Below, piece after piece: positions 14,132-20,179 of a stretch of DNA of 36,617 nt. The stretch comes from JAUSKF01 sp964545345 (GTDB taxonomy: Bacteria; Patescibacteriota; Minisyncoccia; UBA6257; WO2-44-18), in the NCBI GenBank assembly GCA_964545345.1, contig CAZJFE010000006.1:1-36617 (forward strand), in the 5' to 3' direction. The stretch's first letter is position 1. Each line of letters starts with the position of its first letter. Below the pieces are notes generated by a model. The model did no database searches and was not told the DNA's origin. It saw only the letters and a program-made list of their open reading frames with translations. Made by a program: the position numbers and the translations under genes.

Positions 14132-14584
14132 ATGATGTATCCATCTTTGCAAACTCTTGGAGTCCTGCTAACGGCCGCCGTAATCGTAATCGTTGTGATA
14201 AAAATTCTGGACTTCAATGTCAGAAAACCAAGAGCAAAAAATTTCGGTGACAGGATTTTTATCGCGTGCATTCAGGCGCCTCTGCTGGAAGAAACCATCT
14301 TTAGATTTCCGATTCTTCTAGTTCTGGCATGCGGTGGCTCAGATCAGTTCCTGAATTTTGCCATCATCACATCTTCAATTATCTTCGGAATCCCTCATGT
14401 TCTCGTCTTAAGCGACGTTGATTTTGGTGGCTCTATCGCCGTATTCTCACTAACAACCTTCGCGGGACTAACCCTTTGCTGGCTTGTTGTAACAACCGGC
14501 TCCATCCTACCGGCCGTCATCGTCCATGCCGTCTACAACTTCGCCGTCCATGTTGGCGCTGTAATCGCCGAGGAATTCCGCTAG
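14132..14584 (+). CDS. CPBP-family intramembrane metalloprotease
   Basis: This CAAX protease/bacteriocin-processing (CPBP, Rce1-like) protein has at least 150 residues. The three family motifs are present: EETIFR (E-E-x-x-x-R), FGIPH (F-x-x-x-H) and HAVYNF (H-x-x-x-N). Four or so hydrophobic helices surround them. Bacterial members cleave within the membrane and are often tied to peptide export, immunity or surface-protein processing. The start is uncertain. ATG 14132 and 14135 have poorly spaced GCAGGA; a strong GGAGG (14100-14104) sits 6 nt before an in-frame ATT at 14111, which would add MFKLNAG. The second CPBP gene (28433) is laid out in the same way. Confidence 0.82.
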   Translation: MMYPSLQTLGVLLTAAVIVIVVIKILDFNVRKPRAKNFGDRIFIACIQAPLLEETIFRFPILLVLACGGSDQFLNFAIITSSIIFGIPHVLVLSDVDFGGSIAVFSLTTFAGLTLCWLVVTTGSILPAVIVHAVYNFAVHVGAVIAEEFR

Positions 14585-14608
14585 CCCCCACCACGGGGGC
14601 TATTTTTT
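14582..14608 (+). terminator. Intrinsic terminator with the stop codon in its stem
   Basis: TAGCCCCC (14582-14589) pairs with GGGGGCTA (14595-14602), then TTTTTT. The first three bases of the stem are the TAG stop codon. Confidence 0.9.
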
Positions 14609-15626
14609 ATCCGTGGCGGATTTCAGTCACGTCGCCGTCCTGAAAGACATAATCCTTACCTTCCAAACGAAGCCAACCCTTTTGTTTAGCAGCGCTCCAA
14701 GAACCCGCTTCCAAAAGTTTTTGCCAATTGATAACTTCGGCTCGGATAAATTTCTTTTCAAAATCAGTATGAATTGCCCCGGCCGCTTGCGGCGCCTTAC
14801 TCCCCTGCCGGATCGTCCAGGCGCGGGTTTCATCCGGCCCGGTAGTGAAGAAGCTCATTAATCCAAGCACTTCATACGCTTTCTTCACCAACTCCGGAAC
14901 TCCCGTCGCGGAGGAAAGATCGGCAACCACGTAACCCGCTCCCCTCTCCCCAATTTTCTTTTTCAAATCTTCCGAGACATCTTCCGGCTTGCCGTTGAGT
15001 AAATAAACCTGCTTTTTACCGGTCAACAAATTCAGAGCGCGGACTTTTTCATTTTCCAGAGCTTCGGCGTATTTTGACGCGATAAGATTCTCCCCTGCTT
15101 CCAATCCGGCTTTGATTATTTTCACCGCTTCAAAATCTTTAATCGCTTGCTTTTGCGCCGGACCGCCGGTTTTGGTTTCGGCTTCCGTTTTTTTGTACAT
15201 CTTATCAATGGATTCCAAATCTTTCAGCGCCAACTCGGCATTGATGATTTCCATATCCCGGATCGGATCCACCGAATTTTCTACATGAATAATTTCCGCG
15301 TTTTGAAAAACCCGCAGCACCATCAAAACGGCGTTGGTCTCACGAATATGAGTCAGAAATTGGTTACCTAATCCCTCGCCGGCGCTCGCGCCCTTCACCA
15401 AACCGGCAATATCATAAAACTCCACTACCGCTGGGATCACCTTGGCGGATTTGCTCATCTCCGATAGCTTGTCCAATCGCTCATCCGGCACAGTGACCAC
15501 GCCGACGTTCGGATCAATCGTGCAGAAAGGATAATTGGCGATATTTACGTCGTTTTTGGTGAGAATCTTAAAAAGCGTGGACTTCCCCACGTTCGGCATG
15601 CCGACGATTCCAATACTTAATTTCAT
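14607..15626 (-). CDS. ychF: Redox-regulated ATPase YchF (Obg family)
   Basis: YchF is a translation-associated P-loop NTPase that prefers ATP. G1 GMPNVGKST is at residues 9-17, switch II reads DIAGLVKGAS, and the altered specificity motif (N-x-x-E type, LLNGKPEDV) is present. The C-terminal TGS domain reads FFTTGPDETRAWTIRQGSKAPQAAG. At 339 residues it is slightly shorter than the usual 360. The ATG overlaps the TGA of the upstream minus-strand gene (ATGA), so the two are translationally coupled. No terminator is seen behind it; the hairpin at 14582 lacks a T run in this direction. Confidence 0.95.
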   Translation of the reverse strand: MKLSIGIVGMPNVGKSTLFKILTKNDVNIANYPFCTIDPNVGVVTVPDERLDKLSEMSKSAKVIPAVVEFYDIAGLVKGASAGEGLGNQFLTHIRETNAVLMVLRVFQNAEIIHVENSVDPIRDMEIINAELALKDLESIDKMYKKTEAETKTGGPAQKQAIKDFEAVKIIKAGLEAGENLIASKYAEALENEKVRALNLLTGKKQVYLLNGKPEDVSEDLKKKIGERGAGYVVADLSSATGVPELVKKAYEVLGLMSFFTTGPDETRAWTIRQGSKAPQAAGAIHTDFEKKFIRAEVINWQKLLEAGSWSAAKQKGWLRLEGKDYVFQDGDVTEIRHG

Positions 15627-16273
15627 TGATTTAAAACTTTTCCAATAATCCCAATAACATCCTTCGCGCGCGAAGCATAAAATATATAGGACTCAACCAT
15701 ATTTGCATCTGCGATCTTATAATTCTCAGCAGAAATACTATTTTGAAAGGAAAGCCTATAATAATAACGAGAATCTTCAATAATTTCGTTAAGAAACCCG
15801 ACTCGGATCTTTATCTCCAAAAGTCGGCCCCGAAAAATTGGGTCAAGTTTGGCTAGCGCTCCGATGTTTGTGTCCAGCAAAACTAGATGGTGCCTCTTCA
15901 AAGATAACCCTGAATTCGGTTTCCTTTGTTGCTGCGCAACCTGCGCAAATTGCTTCATCTCATCTTTGGTTAATTTTAATAATGGGCCGATTGTATTGAG
16001 TAGGGACTCTTCTGAATTAATACCCTCATAATCAACAAGTATGGCCTGTGCCCATTCAAAAAAATCGTGATCCAATCTCCCATATTTGGACTCGATTTGA
16101 TACACATTTAACATAAGCCTGTATCGGAATTCGTGAAGTTCTGATACTAATGCCTTCTTTATGATATTACCTTCTCGTTTGTCGCGAATAAGGGCAACAA
16201 TCCCTGGCGCTAACAAACCCAATAACCATCCGAGAATAAGCAATAACACATCTTTCAATCCATCGATTATCAT
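15623..16273 (-). CDS. Unknown protein with N-terminal membrane anchor
   Basis: The 216-residue product has one membrane helix at about residues 8-29 and a largely helical soluble domain containing heptad-like Leu/Ile positions. No family was recognised. The promoter on the minus strand is TTTCCA-17-TATAAT, with the -10 box 13 nt before the ATG and no Shine-Dalgarno. Its stop overlaps the ychF start by 4 nt, so it is expressed together with ychF. Its promoter shares a duplicated sequence with the next gene upstream (16346-16768). Confidence 0.65.
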   Translation of the reverse strand: MIIDGLKDVLLLILGWLLGLLAPGIVALIRDKREGNIIKKALVSELHEFRYRLMLNVYQIESKYGRLDHDFFEWAQAILVDYEGINSEESLLNTIGPLLKLTKDEMKQFAQVAQQQRKPNSGLSLKRHHLVLLDTNIGALAKLDPIFRGRLLEIKIRVGFLNEIIEDSRYYYRLSFQNSISAENYKIADANMVESYIFYASRAKDVIGIIGKVLNQ

Positions 16274-16286
16274 ATTCGTTTCAAAG

Positions 16287-16320
16287 ATTATACAACAAAA
16301 GTTATCCGTTGGAAACTATT
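16287..16320 (-). promoter_or_regulatory. Duplicated TTTCCA promoter, copy 1
   Basis: On the minus strand AAATAGTTTCCA is followed after a spacer by TTTTGTTGTATAAT (-10 at 16287-16292, -35 at 16310-16315, 17-bp spacer). The same two blocks recur at 16776-16810, while the bases between differ. Confidence 0.65.
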
Positions 16321-16345
16321 TTTTAGGATCCCTAACACGAGATAC

Positions 16346-16768
16346 TTATCTATTCTGATAGGTATTAACGATTCCTCTTTTACAATTAGCCTCCCAGTCC
16401 CGATAATATGCGTCTACGCTTGCCTTAGCTTGTTGAGATGATACATCGCAATATTCCTTATCCAAGGAACTTTTTGACAAGCAATCAGTCCACAAGACAT
16501 TAAGGTTGCCCTTCCGTTGATCGCGCTCTTCTTGAGCGGCTAAAATACATTGGTTGACCCACTCTTGAAATGCTTGATCCTCTTGGGCGCTTGCCCTTTG
16601 CTGCTCTGTAATCGATTCTTTTAATTCCACTTCTCTTTCTTGTAATTCGATCTGCCTCGCAAGCATAGAGACTCGCTGTTGATATAAAACAATCCCGGCG
16701 ATCACGGCAACCGTGGTTATTACAATCATAGCTATCTTGAACCAGTGCTTTGAGGTGAATGCTTTCAT
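16346..16768 (-). CDS. Membrane-anchored coiled-coil protein
   Basis: The 140-residue protein has one transmembrane helix (about residues 11-29) followed by a coiled coil rich in Gln and Glu (RQIELQEREVELKESITEQQ). A C-terminal domain has four cysteines that could form two disulfides outside the cell. Function unknown. ATG 16768 lies 7 nt after TATAAT on the minus strand, so a leaderless mRNA is predicted. It precedes the ychF pair in the same direction but has its own copy of the duplicated promoter. Confidence 0.7.
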   Translation of the reverse strand: MKAFTSKHWFKIAMIVITTVAVIAGIVLYQQRVSMLARQIELQEREVELKESITEQQRASAQEDQAFQEWVNQCILAAQEERDQRKGNLNVLWTDCLSKSSLDKEYCDVSSQQAKASVDAYYRDWEANCKRGIVNTYQNR

Positions 16769-16775
16769 TCGCTTG

Positions 16776-16810
16776 ATTATACAACAAAAAGGAACTCCTG
16801 GAAACTATTT
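16776..16810 (-). promoter_or_regulatory. Duplicated TTTCCA promoter, copy 2
   Basis: -10 TATAAT at 16776-16781 and -35 TTTCCA at 16799-16804 on the minus strand with a 17-bp spacer. The outer blocks are identical to copy 1. The ATG follows after 7 nt. Confidence 0.7.
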
Positions 16811-16859
16811 GTTTCTGGGGGGCGTTGTATAATTAAGGAGTTCTTTGACAAAGGAGGTG

Positions 16860-17130
16860 GCCTCCTCATTTCCTGTAAACTCTCTTCGCGTTGCGAGGAG
16901 AAGTTCGCGGGAACAAGGAGAGAGGACGACGGCGTGTATAATACACGCCGAGGACGATTGACGTAGTTATCCGCGAACTTCAACCGCAACCCGCTCACGG
17001 GACACACGAATTTTATCTGATAGCTTTGTTGCCTGGATTGGAGATAGATTTCTATTCTCCAATCCGGGCGCCTCGCTCTAAGAATAAAATTTGCTGTGTC
17101 GCGATAGAGCTTTACAGGAAACGAGGAGGC
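16860..17130. repeat. 271-bp palindromic, multi-arm structured element
   Basis: The outer 20 bp (from GCCTCCTC at 16860) pair with the end at 17111-17130 with one mismatch, and pairing continues loosely to 31 nt. Inside: arm A, GTTGCG (16890-16895) with CGCAAC (16985-16990) and GAAGTTCGCGG (16900-16910) with CCGCGAACTTC (16971-16981), tip GGCGTGTA/TACACGCC around TAA; a mini-hairpin CCCG/CGGG (16990-17001); arm B, ACACACGAATTTTAT (17002-17016) with 17084-17099, tip GGATTGGAGA/TCTCCAATCC (17035-17065). The right arm contains the GAGGAGG of the following gene. Apart from a TATAAT at 16828-16833, this is all the 364-bp gap holds. Confidence 0.85.
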
Positions 17131-17132
17131 TA

Positions 17133-18266
17133 ATGCACAGAATCGCACTGACCGGAGGACCTTGTGGCGGAAAAAGCACTTCCATTAACTATTTGAAAGA
17201 AAAGCTGGCCGATCTGGGATTTTCGGCAATCTTTGTTCCAGAAGTCGCGAGCCGAATTATCGGAGCCGGATTAGATCCGAGATTTATGTCGCCGGAACAA
17301 TTTGATCCGTTTGAAGAACTGCTTTTGGACACGCAAATTGCGGATGAAGAAAATTATAAACGCGCGCTGGTAATTAAAAGCACCCGCGCGAAAGATTCAG
17401 TTCCGGAAAACAAAAGAATTATCGTCTGCGACCGAGGCTGTCCCGATATCAAGGCCTACATGGAGGAAAACGCGTTTTATCAGATGTTGCGGCGGAAAAA
17501 ACTCACCATGTCGGACATTCGGGATCTGCGATACGACGCGGTAATCCACCTGATGACAGCGGCTAAGGGCAAAGAAGAATATTACACTCTGGAAAACAAC
17601 CCGAGCCGTCTGGAATCCGACCCGGCTAAAGCGCGTGAAGCAGACGACAAGACGCTAGCCGCTTGGGATGGCCACAGTCATAAAGTAATTATTGATAACT
17701 CCACTTTGTTTGATGGAAAACTGAAACGAGTCCTGCAGGTAGTCCAGAAAATCGTTGGCATTCCGGTCTCGCTGGAAATTGAAAGAAAATTCCTCTTGGA
17801 TGGCACTACCCTGCCCTGGATACCACCGGTGTCGCACCAGAAGATTCAAATTGAGCAGATTTACATCGCCGACGGGAGCGCCGGAGAATCCCGGATCAGG
17901 AGACGCAGTCAAGATAATGAAGGCTCGGTTTACTACGAAACCTTCAAGCAGCCGACTGAGTCGCCGATGAAACGAATTGAAACCGAACAGCAAATTGACG
18001 CGGTGACCTATAACCGCAAAGTAAAGAACGCGAACCCTAATTGCGATGTGATCAGAAAGAACCGCTACTGCTTCTCGCACGTAAATAAATATTTTGAATT
18101 GGATATTTTCACCGAACCGGAGCGGCTCCGTGGTCTGGCGTTGCTGGAAATTGAGTTGACCGAGGAAAGCGAAGAGATCGGAGATATGCCGGCGTGGCTT
18201 GGAAAAGTTACAGAAGTCACCGGCGATCCGCGATACTCTAACTTTGCTCTGGCGCTCCGGAAGTAA
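17133..18266 (+). CDS. AAA-type P-loop ATPase fused to a CYTH domain
   Basis: The 377-residue protein has two domains. Residues 1-205 form an AAA_28-like nucleotide-binding domain with Walker A GGPCGGKST at 8-16 and a Walker B-like IIVCDRG near residue 108. Residues 210-377 form a CYTH domain starting with the diagnostic EIERKF, with the usual alternating charged strands (SRIRRR, YYETFKQP, KRIETEQ, YFELDIF, LLEIELTEE). CYTH proteins bind and hydrolyse triphosphorylated substrates (triphosphatases, class IV adenylate cyclases) with divalent metals. The ATPase-CYTH fusion is known in some bacteria and protists, but its substrate is unclear. ATG 17133 follows GAGGAGG by 3 nt; that Shine-Dalgarno lies in the arm of the 271-bp palindrome. 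Confidence 0.85.
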   Translation: MHRIALTGGPCGGKSTSINYLKEKLADLGFSAIFVPEVASRIIGAGLDPRFMSPEQFDPFEELLLDTQIADEENYKRALVIKSTRAKDSVPENKRIIVCDRGCPDIKAYMEENAFYQMLRRKKLTMSDIRDLRYDAVIHLMTAAKGKEEYYTLENNPSRLESDPAKAREADDKTLAAWDGHSHKVIIDNSTLFDGKLKRVLQVVQKIVGIPVSLEIERKFLLDGTTLPWIPPVSHQKIQIEQIYIADGSAGESRIRRRSQDNEGSVYYETFKQPTESPMKRIETEQQIDAVTYNRKVKNANPNCDVIRKNRYCFSHVNKYFELDIFTEPERLRGLALLEIELTEESEEIGDMPAWLGKVTEVTGDPRYSNFALALRK

Positions 18267-18297
18267 AAAACAGCCCCCTCATTGAGGGGGCTTTATT
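18267..18297. terminator. Bidirectional intrinsic terminator
   Basis: AGCCCCCTC (18272-18280) pairs with GAGGGGGCT (18284-18292), with an A run on the left and a T run on the right. It serves the convergent genes ending at 18266 and 18298. Confidence 0.9.
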
Positions 18298-18654
18298 TTA
18301 CGCTTTGGGCTTCATCAGTCCGGTCGCCATCAGGAGATCGCGGCGGATCTTTTTTGTTGGGCCATCAAGTCTGCGCATAGAACAATCTGCGGCGCCAACA
18401 ATCGCTTCTGACATCTCAGGAGAGAGCCCAACGCGACTGCCCGCTTTGCGAAGACTATTCTGCAAGTAGTTCAATCCGGTCGCCATAGCGGCAACCGCCG
18501 TAATTGGGCAATATTCAAAGTTCTTCCTCTCCTGCGAAAAGCAGCGGATATTATCGAATCTATCATTCACCCACTTTGCCGGCACCATTCCTAGCATGAA
18601 CAAAAACTTCAAGTAGGCGTCAGAATTCAGTAGTTCCTTTTCCGTCTTTTCCAC
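18298..18654 (-). CDS. Unknown small helical protein
   Basis: No family recognised. The 118-residue product looks all-helical, with a basic C terminus (RRLDGPTKKIRRDLL) and four cysteines. GTG 18654 was chosen because AAAGGA lies 6 nt before it; the TTG start at 18669 would overlap that Shine-Dalgarno. A near-consensus promoter precedes it and a terminator follows, so it is another monocistronic accessory unit. It is divergent from the thiolase gene, and their promoter regions are adjacent. Confidence 0.65.
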   Translation of the reverse strand: MEKTEKELLNSDAYLKFLFMLGMVPAKWVNDRFDNIRCFSQERKNFEYCPITAVAAMATGLNYLQNSLRKAGSRVGLSPEMSEAIVGAADCSMRRLDGPTKKIRRDLLMATGLMKPKA

Positions 18655-18691
18655 GCTGAATCCTTTCAAAAGGGTAAGTGTTCTGACTGGT

Positions 18692-18719
18692 ATTATACTT
18701 AAATAAGTGTTAAAGTCAA
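18692..18719 (-). promoter_or_regulatory. Promoter of the 18298-18654 gene
   Basis: On the minus strand TTGACT (18714-18719) and TATAAT (18692-18697) with a 16-bp spacer. No equally good plus-strand promoter for the thiolase gene was found here. Confidence 0.75.
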
Positions 18720-18750
18720 GCCGGTTACTTAACAGAAAGAGGAGGCTGAC

Positions 18751-20064
18751 ATGAATACCGCGGTAATTGTTGATGGTTTACGGACTCCGTTTGTGAAAGC
18801 AGGAGCTGTGGGAGCCGAGCCGGCCGGGTACCTTGCTCTGGGTCCGGTGATGGCATTGCTGGCTCGTTATCCCGACTTGAGAAATAAAATTGATTGCGTG
18901 ATTGGCGCAAACATCGGCAATCAGGCCCTGCCACCCGATGGCTCAAACTTGGCTCGCTTGATCGCTCTGCAGGCGGGAATCCCGGAAACGGTCCCCGCTT
19001 GGACAGTAAACATCAATTGCGCCAGCGGCTTGCACGCGGTATTGGATGCCATAAAGCATGTTGAGCTTGGCCAATTCAAATGCGTTCTGGTAGTGGCCGC
19101 TGAATCAATGTCCGATTACACGGCGGTCTACAGCCGGGAACAGAGACAAAAATTCTCAAACATTCTCACCGCGTCCAAGAAAAAGTCGCTTTGGAAAAAA
19201 ATTCCGTCTCAACTCTGGGCGCTGGCGAAGACCAAAATCATGCCCCACGATCCGCAATGGATGCTCAAACTCGGTCTGACCGATCCCTTCTGCGGTTTGG
19301 GTATGGATAAGATTTCCGACCAACTTGCTAAGGACTGGAAAATTTCTCGAACGGAACTGGATCTGTACGCGCAAGAATCGCACACCCGAGCTTCGGACGC
19401 GCAGGCGGCCGGAAAATTTGATGAAGAGATTGCTGTTCCGGAAGGATGGGACAAGAACGACTTCCGAGATAACGGAATTCGGCAGGGTCAGACGCTGGAA
19501 CAGCTGGCGAAATTGCGGCCTCTGAATCCCGGTGGTGTAACCACTGCCGGTAACTCATCAATAGTGAGCGACGGCGCGGTGGCGCTGATTATCGCCGACC
19601 TGGAATTCGTGATGGCAAAAGATCAGGACTGGCCGGTGCTGGCGATGATGGATTCCACAAAATCAGCGGTGGCTGGCTGTACTCCTAGCAAAATGGGACT
19701 CGGGCCGGTGAACGCGATCGCCAAACTTTGTCAGAAAAATGGCTGGGGATTGAATCAGTTTGATCTGATTGAAACCAACGAAGCTTTTGCTTCGGTAGTG
19801 CTTGCGCAATCAAAGGCCATGGCATCTCCGGAATACTGCGCAACACTCGGTTTGGCAAAACCGCTCGGCCCGCTCCCCTGGAACAAGACGAACGTTAACG
19901 GCGGGGCGATCGCGATCGGACATCCGATCTCGGCTAGTGGCGCCCGCTTGGTGCTTACCTGCGCGAAAGAAATGAATAGACGAGAAGGGGGTTTCAGTTT
20001 GGTAACTCTCTGCGTTGGTGGCGGACAGGGCGAGGCGGCAGTGATTGAAAGCCCTGGATTTTAG
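18751..20064 (+). CDS. Thiolase (acetyl-CoA acyltransferase, FadA/FadI-like)
   Basis: Thiolases cleave 3-ketoacyl-CoA with CoA, the last step of beta-oxidation, or condense two acetyl-CoA. All catalytic elements are present: nucleophile Cys90 in NINCASGLHA, the NEAFA motif, His391 in GHPISASGAR and Cys421 in CVGGGQGEA. At 437 residues it resembles the longer FadI-type enzymes rather than the 390-residue forms. GAGGAGG lies 5 nt before the ATG. It is followed by a terminator and then the FadB/J-like gene, so the two partners of a trifunctional complex are adjacent but transcribed separately. Degradative and synthetic roles cannot be told apart from sequence alone. Confidence 0.93.
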   Translation: MNTAVIVDGLRTPFVKAGAVGAEPAGYLALGPVMALLARYPDLRNKIDCVIGANIGNQALPPDGSNLARLIALQAGIPETVPAWTVNINCASGLHAVLDAIKHVELGQFKCVLVVAAESMSDYTAVYSREQRQKFSNILTASKKKSLWKKIPSQLWALAKTKIMPHDPQWMLKLGLTDPFCGLGMDKISDQLAKDWKISRTELDLYAQESHTRASDAQAAGKFDEEIAVPEGWDKNDFRDNGIRQGQTLEQLAKLRPLNPGGVTTAGNSSIVSDGAVALIIADLEFVMAKDQDWPVLAMMDSTKSAVAGCTPSKMGLGPVNAIAKLCQKNGWGLNQFDLIETNEAFASVVLAQSKAMASPEYCATLGLAKPLGPLPWNKTNVNGGAIAIGHPISASGARLVLTCAKEMNRREGGFSLVTLCVGGGQGEAAVIESPGF

Positions 20065-20070
20065 AAACTA

Positions 20071-20098
20071 AAGCTCTGATGAAAAATCAGAGCTTTTT
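20071..20098 (+). terminator. Intrinsic terminator
   Basis: AAGCTCTGAT (20071-20080) pairs with ATCAGAGCTT (20086-20095), then TTT. Confidence 0.88.
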
Positions 20099-20105
20099 AA
20101 TTTCT

Positions 20106-20133
20106 CATAACTAATTCCCAATTTCTAACTAAT
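20106..20133. repeat. 7-bp periodic tract in a promoter
   Basis: CATAACT, AATTCCC, AATTTCT, AACTAAT. The -35 hexamer of the next gene falls inside it. Confidence 0.55.
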
Positions 20134-20143
20134 GTGCTATTTT
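20115..20143 (+). promoter_or_regulatory. Promoter of the FadB/J-like gene
   Basis: TTCCCA (20115-20120), 17 bp, TATTTT (20138-20143) with a TG one base upstream (extended -10). Confidence 0.6.
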
Positions 20144-20179
20144 AAGTTCGGCACGTTTACAGAGAAAGAGGAGGTCGGT

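Noticed and set aside
12992..17130. Integron attC sites
   Set aside because: The palindromes are 170-270 bp with several internal arms. I saw no GTTRRRY core sites at the ends, no integrase gene and no array of cassettes with uniform orientation.
12992..17130. Insertion sequence ends
   Set aside because: No transposase ORF lies between the inverted repeats and no target duplications were seen. A non-autonomous element remains possible and is given as a finding.
20071..20095. CTGATGA followed by GAAA as a hammerhead core
   Set aside because: The bases form a simple terminator hairpin followed by T; there is no stem II, stem III or cleavage triplet.
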